A program made the position numbers and the translations under genes. From assembly GCA_027623815.1 (NCBI GenBank), contig JAQBUV010000004.1, positions 1-64,000 on the forward strand: DNA of 64,000 nt. Direction: 5' to 3'. The notes below the pieces were generated by a model that saw only the letters and a list, made by a program, of their open reading frames with translations, was not told where the DNA came from and made no database searches. This DNA comes from Casp-Chloro-G3 sp002816715. GTDB taxonomy: Bacteria; Chloroflexota; Dehalococcoidia; Lucifugimonadales; UBA3495. Of the stretch, positions 33,969 to 42,218 are shown piece after piece. Each line of letters starts with the position of its first letter. Position 1 is the first letter of the stretch.

Positions 33969-34662
33969 GGGCAAGGCCGGTTTTCTAGGCATTGGCGCTG
34001 AAATGGCTCGAGTCAGAGTCACCCAGATATCCATTGGTGGTACCGTCCCTAGCGAAACCGCCCCAAAGGAAACCGCACTTAGGGAATCCGCCCCGGTTAG
34101 TGGTTCTTCGGTCGGTACCGCCCCAGGGGGTAGATCTTCGGGCAGTAGCTCTTCAATCAGCACTGCCTCTGGGGAGACCGCCGCCGCGGGCAGCGCTGCC
34201 GCCGTGGCTATTGAGGCGGTCAACCGTGTTCTTTCACTGGCCAAGGTGAACGTGGTTAGCACTCTTCGGGCCGCCAACGACCCGGAAGTGGGTGGGCCAA
34301 TTATTGACCTGACTGGAGAGGACTCTGGCCTCTTGATTGGACGGCGGGGCCAGACTTTGCAAGCCCTTCAATTCGTGGTGAACATGATCTCCCGTAAAGA
34401 ACTTGGAGAGAGCGTCCGGGTGGTCTTGGACGTGGAGCATTACCGCCAACGTCGGGAGGAGTCGCTCCGGGACATGGCCACCAAAGTCGCATCCCGAGTG
34501 GCGCAGACCGGTCGCAGCATAACCCTGGAGCCGATGTCGGCGGCGGACCGCCGCATGGTCCACGTGGCCCTGGCCGACTACCAGGGCGTGAGGACTGAGA
34601 GTGGGGGCCTGGGCGACGACCGGAAAGTGACCATATTCCCTAGCTCCGGGACAACCGCCTAG
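33862..34662 (+). CDS. jag: Jag/KhpB RNA-binding protein (Jag-N, KH, R3H domains)
   Basis: 266 residues. Residues 1-50 form the Jag N-terminal domain (TARTVEEAEELALKELGI, KAGFLGIGAEMARV). A Ser/Thr/Ala-rich linker (about residues 55-112) leads to a KH domain with LLIGRRGQTLQALQFVVNM and a C-terminal R3H domain with the R-x-x-x-H pattern in PMSAADRRMVHVALAD. KhpB-type proteins bind RNA and affect cell elongation and division. The ATG at 33862 is fixed by the conserved first residues and by GGAGG 10 bases upstream, so the gene starts inside yidC. Confidence 0.95.
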   Translation: MEPVVRTARTVEEAEELALKELGIDRNEAEVEILSRGKAGFLGIGAEMARVRVTQISIGGTVPSETAPKETALRESAPVSGSSVGTAPGGRSSGSSSSISTASGETAAAGSAAAVAIEAVNRVLSLAKVNVVSTLRAANDPEVGGPIIDLTGEDSGLLIGRRGQTLQALQFVVNMISRKELGESVRVVLDVEHYRQRREESLRDMATKVASRVAQTGRSITLEPMSAADRRMVHVALADYQGVRTESGGLGDDRKVTIFPSSGTTA

Positions 34663-34733
34663 GTGAGTAGAGCAATAATCACCTAGCCTGGCTGATGTCA
34701 GACTAGGCGCCAGCATCCATATCCTAAAGGATG

Positions 34734-34764
34734 GGAATTTCCGCTTGAAATAGGGGGAAATTCC
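34734..34764 (+). promoter_or_regulatory. Inverted repeat upstream of purF, possible operator
   Basis: GGAATTTCC (34734-34742) and GGAAATTCC (34756-34764) are perfect 9-bp inverted repeats, 13 bases apart, ending one base before the -35 box of purF. The position suits a regulator binding site for the purine operon, but the regulator is unknown. Confidence 0.4.
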
Positions 34765-34765
34765 G

Positions 34766-34794
34766 TTGACCAGTGGGTAAAATGGACTTAGAAT
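34766..34794 (+). promoter_or_regulatory. Promoter of the purF-purM-purH operon
   Basis: TTGACC (34766-34771), exactly 17 bases, then TAGAAT (34789-34794). Transcription should begin about 7 bases later, at the G of the GTG start codon at 34801, giving a leaderless mRNA. There is no ribosome binding site before the GTG. Confidence 0.7.
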
Positions 34795-34800
34795 AGCGGT

Positions 34801-36273
34801 GTGAGTATCGGGTTAGATCAGTCCCAACTCCGTTTCCCCTTTGACCACCCCAAGGAAGAGTGTGGTGTAGTTGGCGTTTATATGCCAGGCCATGAGGCCA
34901 GCCGCTTAACCTTCTTCGGATTGTTCGCTCTGCAGCACCGGGGTCAAGAAAGCGCCGGGATTGCCACCTCTAACGGCAAGAACATCAATGTCCACTCTGA
35001 TATGGGGCTGGTGTCGCAAATCTTCCGCGAAGAAGATTTTTATCCCCTCTCCGGCGAACTGGCTATTGGTCACACTCGCTATTCCACCACCGGCAGCAGC
35101 CAGCTTTGTAACGCCCAACCGGTGGTAGTTCAGGGCCATCATGGTCGGTTGGCTCTGGCCCATAACGGTAACATCATCAATGCGGTTCAGGTGAAGCAAC
35201 AGTTAGAGGAGCAGTGGAACTGCTCCTTTTCTACTACTACTGATTCTGAATTGATCGCTCATCTTCTGGCCAACGCCCCGGGGCAGACCTGGGAGGAGCG
35301 AGTATTTTACGGCATGAGGGTCCTGAACGGGGCCTTTTCTTTTGCCGCACTGACTTTAGACGCGATCATCGCGGCCCGCGACCCGCTGGGTATTCGTCCC
35401 TTGTGTTTGGGCAAGCTCAACGGCGGCTGGGTTATCGCTTCGGAAAGCTGCGCTATGGAGCACATTGGCGCAACGTTTCTGCGCGAGATTGAACCCGGCG
35501 AAGTTATCGTCATTGACCAGAACGGGCTGCGCTCCTCTTTGTGGAGGGGCGACAAAGGCCGCCGTGCAATGTGCGTCTTTGAACTGATCTACTTCGCCCG
35601 GCCCGACAGCGTGATGGACGGCAAGCTGGTGTACTCAACCCGTCGCGAGATGGGCGCTCAGTTGGCCCGGGAACATCCAGTGGAGGCAGACTTGGTCATA
35701 GGCATCCCCGACTCCTCAACCGCGGCCGCGGTGGGCTACGCCCAGGAGTCGGGGATTCCCTACAGCGACGGTCTGATCAAGAACCGCTATGTGGGCCGGA
35801 CGTTCATTGAGCCTGAACAGCGTATGAGAGACATTGGCGTGCGGCAAAAGTTCAATCCCTTGACCGAGGTGATTCAAGGCAAGAGACTGGTGGTGGTTGA
35901 CGATAGTATCGTACGAGGTACCACCACCCCCCACGTGGTCAGTCTGTTGCGTCGGGCCGGAGCGTCCGAGATACACATGCGGGTATGCGCCCCGCCGATA
36001 AAGAACCCTTGCTACATGGGCGTCGACATGGCTACCCGCCAGGAATTGATTGCCGCCAACAACACCATAGAAGAAATCCGGGTGATAACCGGCGCCGATT
36101 CTCTGGGCTACTTGACTGTTGAGGGTCTGATGAAGGTGGTCGGCGGAACCCACGGCGGCTTCTGCTCTGCCTGCTTCACTGGCAACTATCCGGTCCCGGT
36201 GCAGTTAGAGCTAGGCAAACTGGCTCTGGAAAAACCCTCCAGCAAAGTTGTCAAGGCATCCACTAACCTCTAG
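34801..36273 (+). CDS. purF: Amidophosphoribosyltransferase
   Basis: First committed step of purine synthesis: PRPP plus glutamine to 5-phosphoribosylamine. 490 residues. The class II glutamine amidotransferase domain starts at the catalytic cysteine in EECGVVGVY (residue 21) after a propeptide that is removed in this family. It continues with FALQHRGQESAG and IGHTRYSTTG. The phosphoribosyltransferase domain has the PRPP loop in VVVDDSIVRGTTT near residue 365. Two cysteines near the C-terminus (GGFCSACFTG) fit the iron-sulfur-containing class of PurF. GTG start, probably leaderless. First gene of purF-purM-purH. Confidence 0.97.
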   Translation: MSIGLDQSQLRFPFDHPKEECGVVGVYMPGHEASRLTFFGLFALQHRGQESAGIATSNGKNINVHSDMGLVSQIFREEDFYPLSGELAIGHTRYSTTGSSQLCNAQPVVVQGHHGRLALAHNGNIINAVQVKQQLEEQWNCSFSTTTDSELIAHLLANAPGQTWEERVFYGMRVLNGAFSFAALTLDAIIAARDPLGIRPLCLGKLNGGWVIASESCAMEHIGATFLREIEPGEVIVIDQNGLRSSLWRGDKGRRAMCVFELIYFARPDSVMDGKLVYSTRREMGAQLAREHPVEADLVIGIPDSSTAAAVGYAQESGIPYSDGLIKNRYVGRTFIEPEQRMRDIGVRQKFNPLTEVIQGKRLVVVDDSIVRGTTTPHVVSLLRRAGASEIHMRVCAPPIKNPCYMGVDMATRQELIAANNTIEEIRVITGADSLGYLTVEGLMKVVGGTHGGFCSACFTGNYPVPVQLELGKLALEKPSSKVVKASTNL

Positions 36274-36367
36274 CCCCCGGCCAACCCATCCCCCTGCAAT
36301 CCCAAATGGCTTGCCATCCGTTGGTGCATCCTTTAACCTTGTACTGCCATTTATCCGCGTGGACTCG

Positions 36368-36400
36368 CAAGCAATACCCAAGCAATACCCAAGCAATACC
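36368..36400. repeat. Three tandem 11-bp repeats before the purM ribosome binding site
   Basis: CAAGCAATACC occurs three times without interruption, and the AAGGAG ribosome binding site of purM follows directly at 36401-36406. Confidence 0.95.
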
Positions 36401-36412
36401 AAGGAGCACATA

Positions 36413-37429
36413 TTGTCGGGCAAAACCTACTTTTCCTCCGGCGTGGACCTGGACGACATGGATGGCCTGAAGGACCGCATCAAAGCTTTCTCCGCCATGA
36501 CGCACGGGCCCGAAGTCTTGGAATCCAGCGGAGGTTTTGCCGGTCTATACCAGCTTTTCGGTTATAAAGAGCCAGTCCTGGTGGCCAGCGCCGACGGTGT
36601 TGGCACCAAGATGAAGATCGCGGCCCAGTTGGGGCACTTCGAGTCGGTAGGGCAAGACCTGGTGTCGCTGAACGTCAATGACATCCTGACCAAGGGCGCC
36701 AAGCCGCTATTTTTCCTGGACTACATCTCCTTCAGTAACCCTGATGAGCAACGGATGGAAACGCTGATGCGGGGCATTGTTTGGGGCTGCCGGGAGGTAG
36801 GCTGCGCCCTCATTGGCGGCGAAACCGCTCAAATGCCCGGCCTTTACACCGGTGATGACTTTGATCTTGCCGGATTCGTTGTCGGGGTGGCTGAGCGCGC
36901 CGCGGTGCTGGACACCAACTCCATTCAGCCAGGAGACACCCTCATTGGCATACCCTCCAGTGGCGTACATACCAATGGGTTTTCACTGGTGCGCAGCGTC
37001 TTCAACATTGATGAGAATCCATCGGTATTATTCCAACAATTTGATGGATTGACCCATCAATTGGGGGAGGAATTGCTGATCCGGCACCGATGCTACTATC
37101 CTCTGTTGGCGCCGGTGTTGCCAATGCTGAAGGGGCTGTCTCACATTACCGGCGGTGGGCTTCCCGGCAAGGTGCCTGGGATACTGCCTGACACCGTTGC
37201 CGCTGAGTTTAACCACGGCTCTTGGCTGGTTCCTGCCATATTTCCGGTGATCCAGAGGGTGGGTAACGTGTCCGACGAGGAAATGTATCGCGTATTTAAC
37301 ATGGGTCTGGGCATGGTAGCGGTATGCGATGAGGAATCAGTAGCTACAATCCTGGATACCCTGCCTGACGCGCAGGTGGTGGGCAGCATAGTTTCCAGGG
37401 TAGGCCAAGAGCAGATACGCATTATTTAG
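36413..37429 (+). CDS. purM: Phosphoribosylformylglycinamidine cyclo-ligase (AIR synthetase)
   Basis: ATP-dependent ring closure of FGAM to AIR. The open frame extends back to 36248, but the N-terminus of the family (K-TY-xx-GVD) begins here with SGKTYFSSGVDLDDMDGLK. TTG at 36413 has a perfect AAGGAG 6 bases upstream, so I start there, giving 338 residues. Motifs: ADGVGTKMKIA, NVNDILTKGAKPLFFLDY, the GGETAQMPG loop, SSGVHTNGFSLVR and THITGGGLPGK-like SHITGGGLPGK. It lies 139 bases after purF and 10 bases before purH. Confidence 0.96.
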   Translation: MSGKTYFSSGVDLDDMDGLKDRIKAFSAMTHGPEVLESSGGFAGLYQLFGYKEPVLVASADGVGTKMKIAAQLGHFESVGQDLVSLNVNDILTKGAKPLFFLDYISFSNPDEQRMETLMRGIVWGCREVGCALIGGETAQMPGLYTGDDFDLAGFVVGVAERAAVLDTNSIQPGDTLIGIPSSGVHTNGFSLVRSVFNIDENPSVLFQQFDGLTHQLGEELLIRHRCYYPLLAPVLPMLKGLSHITGGGLPGKVPGILPDTVAAEFNHGSWLVPAIFPVIQRVGNVSDEEMYRVFNMGLGMVAVCDEESVATILDTLPDAQVVGSIVSRVGQEQIRII

Positions 37430-37439
37430 GCTTAATTTT

Positions 37440-38990
37440 ATGGTTAACGGGACGGCTAAGTTGAAGGCGCTAATCAGTGTATACAATAAATTGGGAATAG
37501 TAGAGTTTGGCGAGAAGCTGACCCAAGCCGGGTTTGAACTGGTCAGTACCGGCGGGACCTACAATGTCCTGACCAACGATGGCGGCCTACCGGTGCGGCA
37601 AGTATCAGAGATCACTGGATCTCCTGAAATTCTGGACGGTCGGGTCAAGACGCTACATCCAATCATCTACGCCGGACTGCTGGCCCGCCGGGACTCCGCC
37701 GAGCACATGGGAGAGTTGACCAAGCAGGGCATTGACCCCATCGACCTGGTGGTCGTCAACCTCTACCCCTTCGTGGCCACCATCAATCGCCCCGACGTCA
37801 CACTGGCAGACGCGCTGGAAAACATCGACATTGGCGGCCCCACCATGCTCCGAGCCGCCGCCAAGAACTTTCCATCAGTTGCGGTGGTGGTCGACCCGGA
37901 TGACTACGGGTGGGTAGCTGAGAAGCTGTCGGGAAGCGGCCTCACCATTGAGGAGCGGCGGCGTCTGGCGGCCAAAGCGTTCAGCCACGTGGCGGTTTAT
38001 GACGCGGCCGTAGCCAGCTATTTAACAGTCTCTTCACCAGAAGACGACTTGCCGGACAATCTGGCCATCGGTTTAACCAAGGTCGCCGGTTTGCGCTACG
38101 GGGAAAACCCTCACCAGCGAGGCGCTCTGTACACCCTTTCCGGGAAATCCTCGGGCGGTATCGCCAGCGCTCAGCAATTGCACGGTCGGGAGCTTTCTTT
38201 CAACAACCTGATGGATGCCGATGCCGCCTGGCGGACGGTCAGCGACTACGCCGACCCAACGGTGGCGGTGATTAAACACGCCAACCCCTGCGGCCTGGCC
38301 ACCGACGATGACCTGACCAAAGCCTACCAGAGGGCATATGAAGGCGATTCGATATCCGCTTTTGGCGGCATCGTTGGTTACAACCGGACAGTCACCGCCG
38401 CCGCCGCCGAGGCGATGGGCCCGGTGTTTTACGAGGTGGTGGTGGCACCAGGCTATGAACCCGCCGCGCTAGAGATTCTGGAAAAGAAGCGGAATTTACG
38501 TATTCTGTCCGTGGAGCAGGAGTCCGGCGCGACCGCCTACGATGTTAGGCCCCTTACTGGCGGCATATTGGTCCAGACACCAGATGTCATCGACGAAGAC
38601 CCAGCGGCCTGGCAGGTGGTTACTCAGCGCGCTCCCACCGAGGCAGAACTGGAAGACCTGGCCTTTGCCTGGACCGCCGCCAAGCACATCAAGTCTAATG
38701 CCATTGTCTTCGCCAAAAATCGGGCGTTGGTTGGGATGGGCGCCGGCCAGCCGAATCGGGTGGTTAGTGTGCACCTTTCCCAGCGAACCGCTGGAGAAAA
38801 AGCCAAGGGCAGCGTGCTGGCTTCGGATGCCTTCTTCCCTTTCCCGGATAACATTGAACTGGCGGCAGAAGCTGGTGTTACCGCCATTGTGCAGCCCGGC
38901 GGTTCAATTCGTGACGAAGAGGTGATTGCAGCAGCCGATAAACATAATCTGGCGATGGTATTCACCGGCGTCCGGCATTTCCGTCACTGA
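37440..38990 (+). CDS. purH: Bifunctional AICAR transformylase/IMP cyclohydrolase
   Basis: Catalyses the last two steps to IMP. 516 residues. The N-terminal MGS-like IMP cyclohydrolase domain has SVYNKLGIVEFGEKL and VSTGGTYNVL, and DGRVKTLHPIIYAGLLARRD. The C-terminal transformylase domain has LRYGENPHQRGALY, the catalytic KHANPCGLA near residue 280, and FAWTAAKHIKSNAIVFAKN. The C-terminus PGGSIRDEEVIAAADKHNLAMVFTGVRHFRH is conserved (quoted here only in part: GSIRDEEVI and TGVRHFRH). Third gene of the operon; no terminator is obvious immediately after it. Confidence 0.97.
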   Translation: MVNGTAKLKALISVYNKLGIVEFGEKLTQAGFELVSTGGTYNVLTNDGGLPVRQVSEITGSPEILDGRVKTLHPIIYAGLLARRDSAEHMGELTKQGIDPIDLVVVNLYPFVATINRPDVTLADALENIDIGGPTMLRAAAKNFPSVAVVVDPDDYGWVAEKLSGSGLTIEERRRLAAKAFSHVAVYDAAVASYLTVSSPEDDLPDNLAIGLTKVAGLRYGENPHQRGALYTLSGKSSGGIASAQQLHGRELSFNNLMDADAAWRTVSDYADPTVAVIKHANPCGLATDDDLTKAYQRAYEGDSISAFGGIVGYNRTVTAAAAEAMGPVFYEVVVAPGYEPAALEILEKKRNLRILSVEQESGATAYDVRPLTGGILVQTPDVIDEDPAAWQVVTQRAPTEAELEDLAFAWTAAKHIKSNAIVFAKNRALVGMGAGQPNRVVSVHLSQRTAGEKAKGSVLASDAFFPFPDNIELAAEAGVTAIVQPGGSIRDEEVIAAADKHNLAMVFTGVRHFRH

Positions 38991-39008
38991 GTAACTATCT
39001 TAAGACGC

Positions 39009-39072
39009 GGTTCGACAGGCTCACCACGAGCGGTGGCCAAACCAAGTCCGCTCATTCTGAGCTTGTCGAAGG
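39009..39072. repeat. Imperfect palindromic intergenic repeat
   Basis: GGTTCGACAGGCTCACCACG (39009 onward) and the partly complementary CTCATTCTGAGCTTGTCGAA (ending 39070) form two arms around a 13-base centre. The type is common between genes in many bacteria. It lies downstream of purH. Confidence 0.65.
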
Positions 39073-39218
39073 ACAAATTCCTTTGATTGGCAGTGTTTTG
39101 AGATGGTCACGAAATGACCCCAGCAACATCCTCGCGGACTTAGCTCAGACAATGCGACTTGGTTCATCTTATTCAAACGGCTCACTGTTATGCGGTGGGC
39201 CGTTACCCAAGATACTGA

Positions 39219-39965
39219 ATGCCTAGTTCTGTTGACATAATAATTCCGGTCTACAATGAGGAACGCGATCTGCCCAAAAGCATCAAGAAGCTGACCGAGT
39301 TCCTTGAGGCTAACTTGGCCAATCCCTGGCAGGTAATAATTGCCGACAATGCTTCCACCGACGGCACTCGCGCTGTTTCCGAAGGACTATGTACGCAATA
39401 CCCGCACGTCAACTACCGGTATTTGTCACAAAAAGGCCGTGGGCGTGCTCTACGCGCAACCTGGCTGGAAAGCGATGCCGACCTGCTCAGCTATATGGAC
39501 GTTGATCTCTCCACCGATTTGGCGTACTTCCCGCCGATGATCAAGGCCCTGGAGTCGGACTGCCACTTGGCGATTGGTAGCCGATTAAGCCGAGACTCGA
39601 TAGTTGCCCGCTCCTTCAAGCGGGAGTTCATTTCACGAGCCTATAATCTGATGATCAGGGCAATGTTCTTCACCACATTTCCCGATGCTCAGTGCGGGTT
39701 TAAGGCGTTAACCAGGCAAGCGGCTCAGGCCATCGTCCCCCAGATCAAGAACAACAACTGGTTTTTTGATACTGAATTGCTGATAATCGCCGCCAAAAAT
39801 GGCTACCGAATCAAGTCGGTGCCGGTGAAGTGGGACGACGATCCCAACAGTTCGGTCAACGTAATCAGCACTGTCACCGAAGATTTGAAAGGACTGCTCC
39901 GTCTGCGCTTTGGGGGTGTTCCCCGAGTGTTGCGTCCGGAGATAAGTCTAAGCGAGACAGGTTAG
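39219..39965 (+). CDS. Family 2 glycosyltransferase (dolichyl-phosphate sugar synthase-like)
   Basis: 248 residues with a GT-A fold. The nucleotide-sugar site starts DIIIPVYNEERDLPKSI, then VIIADNASTDGT. The metal-binding region is YMDVDLSTDLAYFPP (DxD), and the acceptor region includes IGSRLSRDSI and DAQCGFKALTR with WFFDTELLIIA. This order is characteristic of Alg5/dolichyl-phosphate glucosyltransferase-like enzymes that charge a polyprenyl phosphate. No C-terminal transmembrane domain is present. The ATG lacks a clear ribosome binding site. The next SDR gene starts 12 bases after its stop. Confidence 0.9.
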   Translation: MPSSVDIIIPVYNEERDLPKSIKKLTEFLEANLANPWQVIIADNASTDGTRAVSEGLCTQYPHVNYRYLSQKGRGRALRATWLESDADLLSYMDVDLSTDLAYFPPMIKALESDCHLAIGSRLSRDSIVARSFKREFISRAYNLMIRAMFFTTFPDAQCGFKALTRQAAQAIVPQIKNNNWFFDTELLIIAAKNGYRIKSVPVKWDDDPNSSVNVISTVTEDLKGLLRLRFGGVPRVLRPEISLSETG

Positions 39966-39977
39966 GAGGACCGATTC

Positions 39978-40772
39978 ATGGAACTTGGTCTTAAGGGAAA
40001 AAACGTAGTTATAACCGGCGGTGGCTCCAACATTGGACGGGCCATTGTGCATGCCCTGGCCGCTGAAGGCTCCAATATCACCATCGCCGAGCTTGCCCCG
40101 GAACAGGGCGAGATAGTGGCCGCCGAAGTCGCGGCGATGAACACTGGCAGTCGAGTCAAGGTGATCCCCACCAACGTGACCGATAACCAGCAAGTCGAGT
40201 CGATGGTCGCCCAATCTATCGCTGAGTTTGGCAGTATTGACGTTTTGGTCAACAACGTGGGCTGGACGGTTGACCGCCTGTTTTTGGACAAGCCCCGGGA
40301 TGAGTACGAAAAAGAGGTTCAGGTTAATCTGTGGGGGGCGATCAACTGTATTCATGCCGTTCTACCCCACATGATCGAACGGCAGTCGGGAGCAGTGGTT
40401 AGCATCAGTTCCGACGCCGGGCGCATGGGCGAATACCGGGAAGCGGTGTACTCGGCCTGCAAGGCCGGAGTTATCGCGCTGAGCAAAGCCATCGCACGGG
40501 AGACCGGACGCTACGGCCTGCGTTTGAACGTGGTGTGTCCTGGGTTGATCGTGCCGCCCCGGGGCGAGTCCATCAGCCCGGAGAGTATGTGGAACCAGAT
40601 GCGGGACATCTTCACTGACGATGTGCTGGAAAGGGTGGAGCGAAACTACGTCCTGCGGCGTATGGGTACCGCCGGCGAAATAGCCAATGCGGTGGTTTTT
40701 CTGGCGTCCGACGCGGCCAGCTTTATCACTGGGCAGACCCTGAGTGTCAGCGGCGGCTATACCATGATGTGA
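39978..40772 (+). CDS. Short-chain dehydrogenase/reductase
   Basis: 264 residues, NAD(P)-dependent. Cofactor motif TGGGSNIGRAI near residue 12-22, NNVGWT (NNAG variant), catalytic serine in SISSDAGRMG, and catalytic YSACK (Tyr-x-x-x-Lys) near residue 158. It ends with the frequent SDR C-terminus FLASDAASFITGQTLSVSGGYT. A strong AGGAGG site lies 8 bases before the ATG. It is co-transcribed with the glycosyltransferase. The substrate is not deducible; 3-oxoacyl and sugar substrates are both common in this subgroup. Confidence 0.92.
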   Translation: MELGLKGKNVVITGGGSNIGRAIVHALAAEGSNITIAELAPEQGEIVAAEVAAMNTGSRVKVIPTNVTDNQQVESMVAQSIAEFGSIDVLVNNVGWTVDRLFLDKPRDEYEKEVQVNLWGAINCIHAVLPHMIERQSGAVVSISSDAGRMGEYREAVYSACKAGVIALSKAIARETGRYGLRLNVVCPGLIVPPRGESISPESMWNQMRDIFTDDVLERVERNYVLRRMGTAGEIANAVVFLASDAASFITGQTLSVSGGYTMM

Positions 40773-40825
40773 TGGATTCTTACCTGGACTTTGTACAAGA
40801 ATATGCCGAAGTCCTGAGAACCGTC

Positions 40826-40925
40826 ATTCCGGCGCAAGCCGCCCCGATCGAATCGGGGCAGTGGCGTCTCGTTATTGCCTGCGGGCGGTCTCTGGGCTTC
40901 GGCTTTCGCCGGAGCGACGGAGGAA
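40826..40925. repeat. Intergenic inverted-repeat element
   Basis: CCGTCATTCCGGCGCAAGCC (from about 40821) is answered by GGCTTTCGCCGGAGCGACGG near 40902-40921, an imperfect inverted repeat. A central palindrome GCCCCGATCGAATCGGGGC lies between. It resembles widespread CGTCATTCCGGCGAAAGCC-type repeats. Confidence 0.6.
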
Positions 40926-40985
40926 GCATATTCTACAAACTCAAAATGTGCTGTCATGACTTGCGGTTATGGGGTCAAAAAAGAC

Positions 40986-41016
40986 CGAGCGGCCCAGGTA
41001 CTTCCCGGGCCGCTCG
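40986..41016 (-). terminator. Terminator of the duplicated HYHYGP gene
   Basis: CGAGCGGCCC (40986-40995) pairs with GGGCCGCTCG (41007-41016) over a long GC-rich stem. On the minus strand it is followed by GTCTTTTTTGACC, a proper T run. Confidence 0.88.
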
Positions 41017-41071
41017 ATTATTCGTGGATTTGAAACTAACTCACCCAATCTGGTGAGTCAGGCGTTGCTCT

Positions 41072-41965
41072 TTAAAGAGCAGCTACCTGCTGACGGAGAG
41101 CCTCAAGCTCGTCAATCAACTGGGCCTTGGTCTTTTGCTTGTCCTTCATCCCACCATTGGACTTGCTGTTCATCGCTACCAGCTCAAAGGACCTGGCCTC
41201 GATCTTGGGCATGAGCGATTGAACCAGGCTTTCGTCCACCGCGCTGGCGATGGATGGGTAACCCGCCCGTTCGATCATGGACTTCAATTTGCCGCTCTTG
41301 AACTGGTCAAGAGTCCAACGCAAGGTGTCGCCAGCAGTGGTGGTGTCCCAGTAGATGCGAATATCCTGGTTGCGCGGCCCGTAATGGTAGTGAGGGCCAA
41401 CCTCGAAGCAGTCGAAGGCCAACAGCTCAACTTCTTCGTCGGCTACATCAGACAGGACGTGGATTGCCAGACCCCGGTCGTTGTTGACCTCCCGGAATTC
41501 CAGTCCAAAGCGAATGTTACCCGCCTCGACCATGTCGCCTTCCAACAACCGCTCCAGCTTGTGGTGCACAGTGCGACGGCCGGTACGAGCCAACTCACGG
41601 GCTTTTTCCTCGATCTGGTCCAGAATGGGTGTCTGAATGGGGTGCGACCCTAATTTGGCGGCCAGTTCATCATAGCCCGCCCGCCTGACCATGCCAGGCA
41701 GGTTGTTGCGGAGTTGTCCCAGCGTCCAACCAACGGGGTTGCCAGCGGTGGTCTTGTCCATTGGCAGGCGGATGTTATGGTTCTCCGGGCCGTAGTGGTA
41801 GTGCGGAGCCTGGTCGAAGCAGTCGAAACGCAGGATCTCGGTATCCTTGCCGTCCACATCTCCGTATACCTGTATCATCAAGCCCTGGTCTGGCATCAGT
41901 TCCTTCCGATAGACCATAGCTACGCTCACTGGGCCAGCGTTTATGACGGTGTTGCCTTTTTCCAT
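41072..41965 (-). CDS. Protein with two copies of a HYHYGP-motif domain, unknown
   Basis: 297 residues made of two homologous domains of about 115 residues. Domain 1 has RFDCFDQAPHYHYGPENHNI and KTTAGNPVGWTLGQL. Domain 2 has AFDCFEVGPHYHYGPRNQDI and TTTAGDTLRWTLDQF. The shared core is FDCF-x4-PHYHYGP-x-N, rich in histidine and tyrosine, followed by TTAG and WTL. The repeated His pairs suggest metal binding, but I know no biochemical role. A positively charged C-terminal tail (KDKQKTKAQLIDELEALRQQ) looks like a short coiled coil. The start is ATG at 41965 with GGAGGAG 6 bases before it; the frame opens earlier without support. Confidence 0.82.
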   Translation of the reverse strand: MEKGNTVINAGPVSVAMVYRKELMPDQGLMIQVYGDVDGKDTEILRFDCFDQAPHYHYGPENHNIRLPMDKTTAGNPVGWTLGQLRNNLPGMVRRAGYDELAAKLGSHPIQTPILDQIEEKARELARTGRRTVHHKLERLLEGDMVEAGNIRFGLEFREVNNDRGLAIHVLSDVADEEVELLAFDCFEVGPHYHYGPRNQDIRIYWDTTTAGDTLRWTLDQFKSGKLKSMIERAGYPSIASAVDESLVQSLMPKIEARSFELVAMNSKSNGGMKDKQKTKAQLIDELEALRQQVAAL

Positions 41966-42218
41966 AGTAGCTCCTCCTTCTTGCTTGGAATCAACCGTTA
42001 GGTACCTAGGGGGATTGATTTTTGCAATTATAGCATGCTGCAAACAGTTCGCAAATCACTTTCTAGAATATCCATTTTCTGGGCCTCCCGTACGTGCCAG
42101 AATAGTCCCATTTGGTGAATTCAGCCAGTATCGCCTTGCGGGGGCGAGCCAGTTGACCTAAATTTCAGTCACTTACCATCTAGCTTTCAAGCTAGCGTTC
42201 GAACATTATGGAATCAAC

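Noticed and set aside
36368..36400. CRISPR-like array
   Set aside because: Only three 11-bp units without spacers; this is a simple tandem repeat. No CRISPR array or cas gene was found in the window.
36248..36412. Upstream extension of purM
   Set aside because: The extra residues overlap purF and do not resemble the PurM family. TTG 36413 has a perfect ribosome binding site and starts at the conserved region.
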